DNA of 64,000 nucleotides from Viola odorata (lineage: Eukaryota > Streptophyta > Magnoliopsida > Malpighiales > Violaceae): positions 61,528,427 to 61,592,426 of the forward strand of contig OY829542.1 in the NCBI GenBank assembly GCA_963691705.1, given 5' to 3'. The position numbers were made by a program, and so were the translations under genes. Each line of letters starts with the position of its first letter. Position 1 is the stretch's first letter. The notes under the pieces are model-generated. The model searched no databases. It worked only from the letters and a program-made list of their open reading frames with translations, and was not told where the DNA came from. This document shows, in pieces, positions 57,461-64,000 of this stretch.

Positions 57461-58442
57461 CTAACTTGAACCCTTTTCCTTGCTTTCCTCACCAACGGCA
57501 TCAGCCACCAGAGCCATTGGTCTCTGATCAATCACCTCATCGATAATCCCAAATTCTTTTGCCTCCTGTGGGGTCATAAAGTAATCTCTATCCATATGCT
57601 TCTGAATTGCATCTAAAGGTTGTCCTGTATGATTTACATACAATTGATTCAGTGTATCCCAAACCCGAACAATCTGCTTGGTATGAATCGTCATATCCTT
57701 TGCCTGACCACTGTATCCACCTGATGGCTGATGAATCATAATAGTAGCATTTGGAAGCGACTTCCGCTCACCCTTAGCACCTGCAGCCAAAAGGAGAGAA
57801 GCCATGGATGCAGCTTGTCCCATACAAAGTGTGTTGATGGGAGACCTTACATACTGCATCGTGTCATAGATGGCAAGACCTGAATAACAAAACACAACCA
57901 TCCGCATTATAATCATTCTTAACAAGTTGAATAAAACCTGAGCAAACTACTCCATTTTACAGTTTATATATGCCCAAACAAGTATGGGATAGCTTTAACC
58001 TTGACATTGGCAGAGCATTATTGAGCATCTAACAAGAGAAGTTCCAAATCTAGCCAACAGACAGGAATTGGAATTGGAATTGAGACTAAGGCACAAGTGT
58101 AATTAGGGTTATGGCAAGTGTACCTGCAGTGACCTGACCGCCAGGGGAGTTAAGGTACATGTGGATAGGTTTTGAGGGATTCTCAGACTCGAGAAACAGA
58201 AGCTGAGCGACCACGACATGAGCAGTGTCATCGTCGATGGGTCCGTTGATGCAGACGATCCGCTCCTTGAGCAACCTAGAGAAGATGTCATAGGCGCGCT
58301 CACCTCGAGAGGAATGCTCAATGACCATGGGAACCAAGCTGTAGGTGCGGGTGGTGGAGGCGGATGGGTGGGCCCACAAGGAGGGTTTGGTCCGAATTGT
58401 GGAGGACGCGAAGAGCTTGGCGCTGGAGATGAGGCCGCGCAT
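57461..58442 (-). CDS. CLPP2: ATP-dependent Clp protease proteolytic subunit 2, mitochondrial (right-arm copy)
   Basis: complement(join(57461..57879, 58124..58442)), 245 aa. It is the exact mirror of the left-arm gene: same splice sites, same Ser131-His156-Asp205 triad, same upstream in-frame ATG (58,574). Overlapping frames also match, so the nucleotide sequence is identical or nearly so. The upstream ~1.1 kb, up to the orphan eL42 exon, is duplicated too, so both copies probably share their promoter and are both expressed. Confidence 0.95.
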
Positions 58443-59615
58443 GTTGTTGGCGTCTGATGTAGGGAAATAGAGAGAGGAAGGAGAAGAAGATCGTAGGTTG
58501 TTGTGAGGGAATTTAGAAATTATGGGGTTTACGAGTTTGAAGTCGGAGCTTTTGCTTGAGATTGACATTGACATAGATGCGTGCGTGTTGTTGGTTTTAT
58601 ATCATGGCCTTTTTTCTCCCCACTTTTGTTTGTTTATTTATACTTCTTACTGTGATCCGCTCAACCTCAAATTACATTATCAGGAAACATTTCGATTTTA
58701 TAATTGATACGGAATATATCGATACAGGTTAAAATATTGATTTCAATTAGCATCCTAATATTCTACTATTTTTCTCATATATAGTATTATATACAATTTT
58801 ACTAGATTTAATAAACTTATAATATATTATTTAGTATTGAAATGAGATGTATCGTTTATACCGGTCGATATTTAACTGGTATGGTTGGTGTGATTCACGT
58901 AGACCGATGTCGAAATTGAAATAATATGACATATTTGATCTCATTTTCAATATTGGAATGAGATGTATCGATTATACTCGCTGGTATTGTATGATACTGA
59001 TAATATTGACTCAAACTAAAAAGCAAACCTTCATTGTTTTTCATTCATTCTTTGGTTAAAAAAATTTTTAAAAATTGACCGACCTGCCTAAATAACCGTG
59101 TCTTTTGTTTTTGCTGATTTAATTTAATCCAAACGGCGCGTTCTTTAAAAAAAATCTTACTAGAACTTGTTTAAAAAGAGAGACAATTTCCAGAATTTTT
59201 TTGATAGCTCTGTAGTATGTCCATATGCATCACAAAAACCAAGCTCAACAACTATTAGCTCAAATAATCTTCGAATGGCAACCATCTCTCTTTTCCGTAC
59301 AAGTGACTAATTAAACGAAATCTAACTGAGACTTGCACCAAAATAGATTCTTCATCACCACAAACGCAAAACCACCATTTAGGAAGTAACGGCAAGAAAG
59401 AGTTAGGAGTATAAAGAAAGAACCAATAATACTCAGACAGATTTCATGATTTAAATCTAATGTTTTCATTGATACCATAGATTTGTGCAAACACCTCAAC
59501 ATTCTGCACTAATAAGAAAACACATTCAACCCAAAACGAGCAAGATCGCCAAAAGACGGATAGAGTTTTACAAGAGCTGACCAAAAGAAAATCCAGGCAA
59601 ACAAAAACGACACAA
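58443..59615. other. CLPP2 upstream region and eL42 3' flank (right arm, mirrored)
   Basis: Mirror of 49,288-50,460. No additional feature. Confidence 0.6.
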
Positions 59616-59687
59616 TTAGAACAGAGATGTCCCCTTCCCCTTCCCCTTCCCCTTCTTGTCTCCACCAATCTCAAAGTGCTTGCACCT
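59616..59687 (-). pseudogene. Orphan eL42 last exon with extra Gly-Lys repeats (right arm)
   Basis: Mirror of 49,216-49,287 with the same GK expansion. Upstream on its own strand it runs into the HUA2 promoter region at about 59,743-59,765, so it has no eL42 5' exons at all. HUA2 starts 617 bases away on the opposite strand. Confidence 0.85.
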
Positions 59688-60303
59688 CTGCGGTAAACAG
59701 TAGCAAAAAAGAATAGCATTAGCATAGCATTAGCATAGATAATTAATAATATAATCATTTAAAAAAAAATTCAATGATGCATATAAACGATGATAATAAT
59801 AATAATAATAATAAAAGAAATAAGAATGTGTAGGAATTTACAGAAACAGCCCTAAACTCAAGAACTTTGGTGCCCAAAGCCAAACAGCAGGGGCACCCCA
59901 CGACACGCCCTCTATCCTCCCTAATCAATTTCACGAAATCAGAAAATCCTCTCTCTCTCTTCTCTCTCCTCTCTCGACCGCCTCAAAATCTCTCTCTTAA
60001 ACCACCAATCCCTTGTGTCACACTCTCTTTTCCTCCCTCCATCCCTCAATGCAGAACCCTTGCGCCATCTCTCCCTACCCTGTGCCCTAGCGTCCACTTC
60101 GCCGGAACCCTATCCGGCCACTTCGCCGCCGGGCAAATATCCGGCAAGGATCATTCGAACCATTCCTCTAGGGTTCTCCTTTTGGATTCGATTATTGCTC
60201 CTTCCGAATTCCCCCCTTCTCCAGTCTCTGCACGGGTGCGCCTGATCACTTCGACTGAAACCTCGTACACGAATAAAGTAGCAAGAACAAACCACAAACG
60301 CCT

Positions 60304-63300
60304 ATGGCTCCGGGGCGTAAAAGAGGAGCGAATAAAAAGAATGACAAGAGTCAGTTGAGCTTGGGTGATCTTGTTCTTGCCAAAGTCAAGGGCTACCCCT
60401 ATTGGCCAGCCAAGGTATGTTCTCATGCTTATTTTTCCTTTCCTTCCTTGTTATTCGAGATTATATTGTTGATTGCGCTGCTATATGCCAAGTTTCTAAA
60501 TTCTATTTCTATCGCCTTTGCAACGCTTTATGATTTTATGTCCTATCATTCTGAGTGTGAATCCTTTTTATTTTCTCATTCCTTTTGCTATTTTGAACTG
60601 GTTTTGAGGTTGAACTCTTCTAGTAAGTATTGTTGATATCACGATGTAATTTGAGGGATGCGTTTAAATCTGGTTTAAGTGTTGAGCATCTTTATTACTA
60701 CCATCTTGGTTTTACTCAATCTAGGTGATTCTGCTGAATACGCTACTGTCTTTTGAGCTTAAAACGCTCCATGAACCTTGTTGGTTGTAATTTGCTCGTC
60801 TCTCCATTGCTATCTCATGCTGAGGTGTGCGTTGTTAATTAATTGGCTCGTGTTTTGTTGCATTAGTCTTGCATAATGGGTTAATGGAGTCAATTTCTAC
60901 AAACATATAGCTGCTTATTCTGTTGATTTAGTTTGCTTTTGTGGTTATTTGTTGAATTAGTTAGTAATTTAGCTCAATATCATGGGTCTTTGAAACTTTC
61001 AGATCAGCAAGCCTGAAGATTGGCAGAAGCTTCCTGACCCTAAGAAACATTTTGTTCTCTTCTTTGGAACTAAGGAGATGTAAGTATTTCTAAATTTTTA
61101 TTACATTTTTGTTGTTCAGATATACTTATGCCCTGAGTTGTTGCAATGGAGACTACCTTGATGTTAAGTAAACTCTGCACAACATGAACTTTAAATGTAC
61201 ATTTTTACAAATAAATAGATAAAATAATGAAAAAAATATAGGTACCAGAATGGTATGCAAGTGGTAGGGCTGAAGGGAGTTGGCAAGTTTGCCTGCTTGC
61301 TTGTCTATGAACCCCCCCCTCCCCCCCTCTCCTGATTCTGCTATCCTAGCGGTATCTAGTTTAGTACAGTTCGTGGCTATGATAGTGTAGTAAATCCAAT
61401 TGCAGATTGTCCTTACCCTTGTATTGCATCTGTTGATTAAGCTGGTTTTCCATTGTATAATAGCTTTGAATTTCAAACTGAGGTTGTTTTCTCCTGCAGT
61501 GGTTATGTTGCATCTACCGAAATTCAGGCGTTTACAAGTGAGGCAAAGAATAAATTGCTTGATCGGAGCCAGAGAAAGAAAGATAGATGTTTTGCGCAAG
61601 CTGTAAAGGAAATCTGTGCAGCATTTGAAGAGTTACAGAAGCAAAACTCCAGTGGCTTGGGAGTGAATGCTGATAAGTCAAAGCTTGGGTGTGATGGTTC
61701 ACTTCCTCATGGGATAGAGGTTGACAAAAATGAGGGTATAGATACAGCCGGACCCAGTGGAGAAACATGGAATTCTGGAATAGGTGATTCTAGTTCTATG
61801 TTGGAGCATAGACAGGGTGAGACTGACTCTGAAGATGTAAAACCTTCTATATCATCTGATGCAGATGATAATTTGTCCTCCATGTCTTCTGAGAGGAAGG
61901 TTAAATTATCCAATGGTGGACAACAGAATGAGGTGTTATCTACTTTGAGTTTAGATAATATTTCTAATGTAAAAGGGGAAATCTCTGATGATATTAATAA
62001 AGATGTTAGTTGCATGAAGAGCCCTGATGATGGCGAGGGGGCATTGACAAACGGTCATGAGTCTAACTCCATGGTTTCTGCACGCAAGAGGAAATTTGAC
62101 AATCCAGGGAAGAAACACAAAAATGGTGGTTCTGCACTTACATCTTCAAAGGGTGGCTCTGTTCTCCGCAATTCTGGTGAGCAACTGAAGGACAGAGTGA
62201 AACGAAAAGTTGCAACTGATAGAAATGAGAAGGATCTTTTTTCAGATAGTCTTAAATCGGGTTCAGAAATGAGTACTGTTAGAAATGCAAAAGAACTGCC
62301 AAAAGACCAAAGTGAAACTGAAGGCAATAGCAAAGGCAAGATTTTTGACAAGAAAAAGAAAACGCAGCTTGGACATGGAAAATCAGAGTTGGATACAGCT
62401 AAACCTTTACATCCTGCAAAAAAGCCAAAGCATTCAGATGCGAGTGATGAGTCAGCCAAGCAACCTCTTCTGAAAAATGTTAAAAGTGATTCAATCTCTG
62501 ATGTCACTGCCAAGAAATCAGTCAAATCGTCTACATCGCATGGGAAAAGAGAAGTTCTTTTGGCACTAAAAGCCAAATCGGAAAAAATTGGATCAGATAG
62601 CCCTGCACAAACGTCTAAAGTAAAGTCTAATGTTTCTTCCGAACTAGGCAAAGTTAAATCTGATGTCTCAGCCCAAATGGGCCAAGGTAAATCTGATGCT
62701 TTTATCCAAATGGGTAAAGTTAAAGCTGATGCATCTGCCCAAGTAGTTAAACCTAAATCTGACATTTCTGCCCAATCTAGTAAAGTTAAACCTGATGTTC
62801 CAAATGATGAAGCAGTTCTGCCACTATCAAAGCGCCGAAAGCGGGCCATGGAGGCAATGTGTGATTCTGCCACTCCTAGTTCTGATGACAAGGCGGAAAA
62901 GAGTACCCTTGAGCCAAAAAATGATTCTGGAGTTCCTGGTGCTCATCTTCCCAAAAAGCGCAGAGCTATTTGCCTCTATGATGGAAAAGATGAAGATGAA
63001 AAACCTAAAACTCCAGTTTATGGGGGACCTCATAGAAATGTTGGAGCACCTTCAGCTGTTTCTGATCCTGTGAAGAGAACTAATGCACACATTGGACGCT
63101 CTGTTCATAAGCAGCATGGAAGTTCTAGCAATGCTCAGCCAAGCATTTTAGATTCTGCTGGACATGATCAAAGCAATTCCAAGGGGTCTTCACAATTACA
63201 TAATGGTTCTTCTTCACTTATCCAGCCAAAAAAAACTATGAGGAGACCTGAACGTAGTGATTCCAAGGAATCATCTTCACTGTTACCGAATGATCTACTT

Positions 63301-64000
63301 TCACCTATCCAGCCAAGAGCTGGGAAGAAGGGACATGATACTCACGTGCCTCGTAGTCCTCGGAAGTCAGAACATGAGCAGTTATTATCTACTGAGGCAA
63401 AAGCAGTCCTGGTTTCCCCTAACAGGTCCCCTCATCAGCTCCCTGCCCCCAAACCAATTGTGGAGCAGCAAAACACCACTAAGCCTTCAGTTAAAGCTCC
63501 TACTGCTGGTGCTCAAAAGAAGCCCCTGGGTGTTAAGGTTTCGGATAGTTCTAACAGTTTACAAAATCATATGGCAAGTCAAAGAAATTTGTCTGTTCTT
63601 TCTGGGGAGAGACCTAAAAGTACACCAAGGGCAAGTTCACAGACAAGTGATCCTGTTGTTTTAGCAGAAACTTCAACAGAGTATATCCTTAACCCTGTGA
63701 AAGTGTGCATTTCTGTGACTTTCTTTTCTTTTTGTTATATATATTTTGATGATGACATTGTTTCCTTATATTATCACAGACTGGAATTTGGTTTGGAATA
63801 TAGAGGCTATTCATTGGTTGATTCAAAGACTCCCGATACGTCTATGAAGCATCTTCTTGCAGCTGCTCAAGCAAAAAGGAGACAAGCTCAATTGCATCAA
63901 TTTTCTTATGGACATTATAATTCTGATTTTCTGTCCATCAATGATGTACAAGGAAAGACCCCCAGTCCTTCATCAGTCCCACCTTTTATATCTGGAACCA
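60304..64000 (+). CDS. HUA2-like PWWP protein (ENHANCER OF AG-4 family), 5' part
   Basis: Exons 60304..60414, 61003..61079, 61500..63680 and 63780 to the window end. Exon 1 codes MAPGRKRGANKK and the PWWP start LGDLVLAKVKGYPYWPAK. Exon 2 codes ISKPEDWQKLPDPKKHFVLFFGT. Exon 3 codes IGYVASTEIQAFT and a long Lys/Ser-rich, probably disordered region with repeated KVKSDxSAQ units (~62,620-62,790). The PWWP domain binds methylated histone tails. HUA2 and its HULK relatives act in the nucleus on processing of flowering and floral-identity transcripts. The last intron is inferred (GTATAT donor at 63,681, CACAG acceptor); its 99 bases are also open in frame, so it could be exonic. SMKHLLAAAQAKRRQA after it fits HUA2. 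The RPR/CID part lies beyond the window. Confidence 0.88.

Larger units (their letters stand above)
56153..63581. repeat. Right arm of the palindrome
   Basis: Reverse complement of 45,326-52,794. The arms end exactly at TTAAATTGTT|C (left, 52,794) versus TTAAATTGTT|GG on the complement (right, 56,153), and at ATGGCAAGTCA (outer end). The spacer between the arms is 3,358 bp. Homopolymers such as the G7-A-G8 tract in HUA2 intron 2 (47,576-47,591 and 61,312-61,327) have the same length in both arms. Confidence 0.95.

Overview
This is nuclear DNA of a eudicot plant. Genes are spliced with GT-AG introns, spacers are AT-rich, and the content is plant-typical: plastid tetrapyrrole synthesis, serine carboxypeptidase-like proteins (SCPL), CYP86, a CC-NB-LRR, a HUA2-type PWWP protein and an ERD15-type PAM2 protein. 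The spacers carry many Stowaway-, Harbinger- and hAT-type miniature elements. I joined exons by hand from splice sites, reading frame and conserved motifs, and reading-frame phase closes in every model given as a complete CDS.

Layout. 0.1-0.5 kb: a two-exon small secreted Cys-rich peptide (+). 1.7-4.6 kb: hydroxymethylbilane synthase (+). 4.6-8.9 kb: repeat-rich spacer. 9.0-11.75 kb: CC-NB-LRR (+) with an in-frame TAA inside its LRR region. 11.75-14.5 kb: spacer with an orphan exon and an hAT MITE with exact 8-bp target duplications. 14.5-23.5 kb: two tandem ten-exon SCPL genes (-). 24.2-26.3 kb: SETD9-like SET protein (-), divergent from a CYP86B1-like P450 (+, 27.4-29.4 kb). 30.1-32.3 kb: YedJ-type HD phosphohydrolase (-). 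35.1-36.1 kb: unknown one-TM protein (-). 36-40 kb: repeats and MITEs. 40.0-42.0 kb: intact ribosomal protein eL42 gene (+).

The rearranged right-hand part is the most unusual. The eL42 gene was partly duplicated in tandem (second copy from 42.9 kb). Copy 2 later gained two MITEs, and copy 1 still shows the matching empty sites. Its 3' part was replaced by the 5' end of a HUA2-like gene in opposite orientation. This HUA2 fragment, the last eL42 exon and a complete mitochondrial CLPP2 gene form one arm (45,326-52,794) of a large, almost perfect palindrome. The other arm is 56,153-63,581. The 3.36-kb centre holds one ERD15-like gene (-) whose family start ATG reads ATA. On the right arm the HUA2 gene is open and runs off the window. 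On the left arm it carries two frameshifts and ends in the eL42 intron. The net result is two intact identical CLPP2 copies, one intact eL42, two orphan eL42 last exons, and one full plus one broken HUA2.

Most genes are unrelated housekeeping or stress genes without an operon-like relation. I see no CRISPR array, no tRNA or rRNA gene and no autonomous transposon. I find no clearly new biochemical system; the novelty lies in the palindrome and its chimeric junctions.
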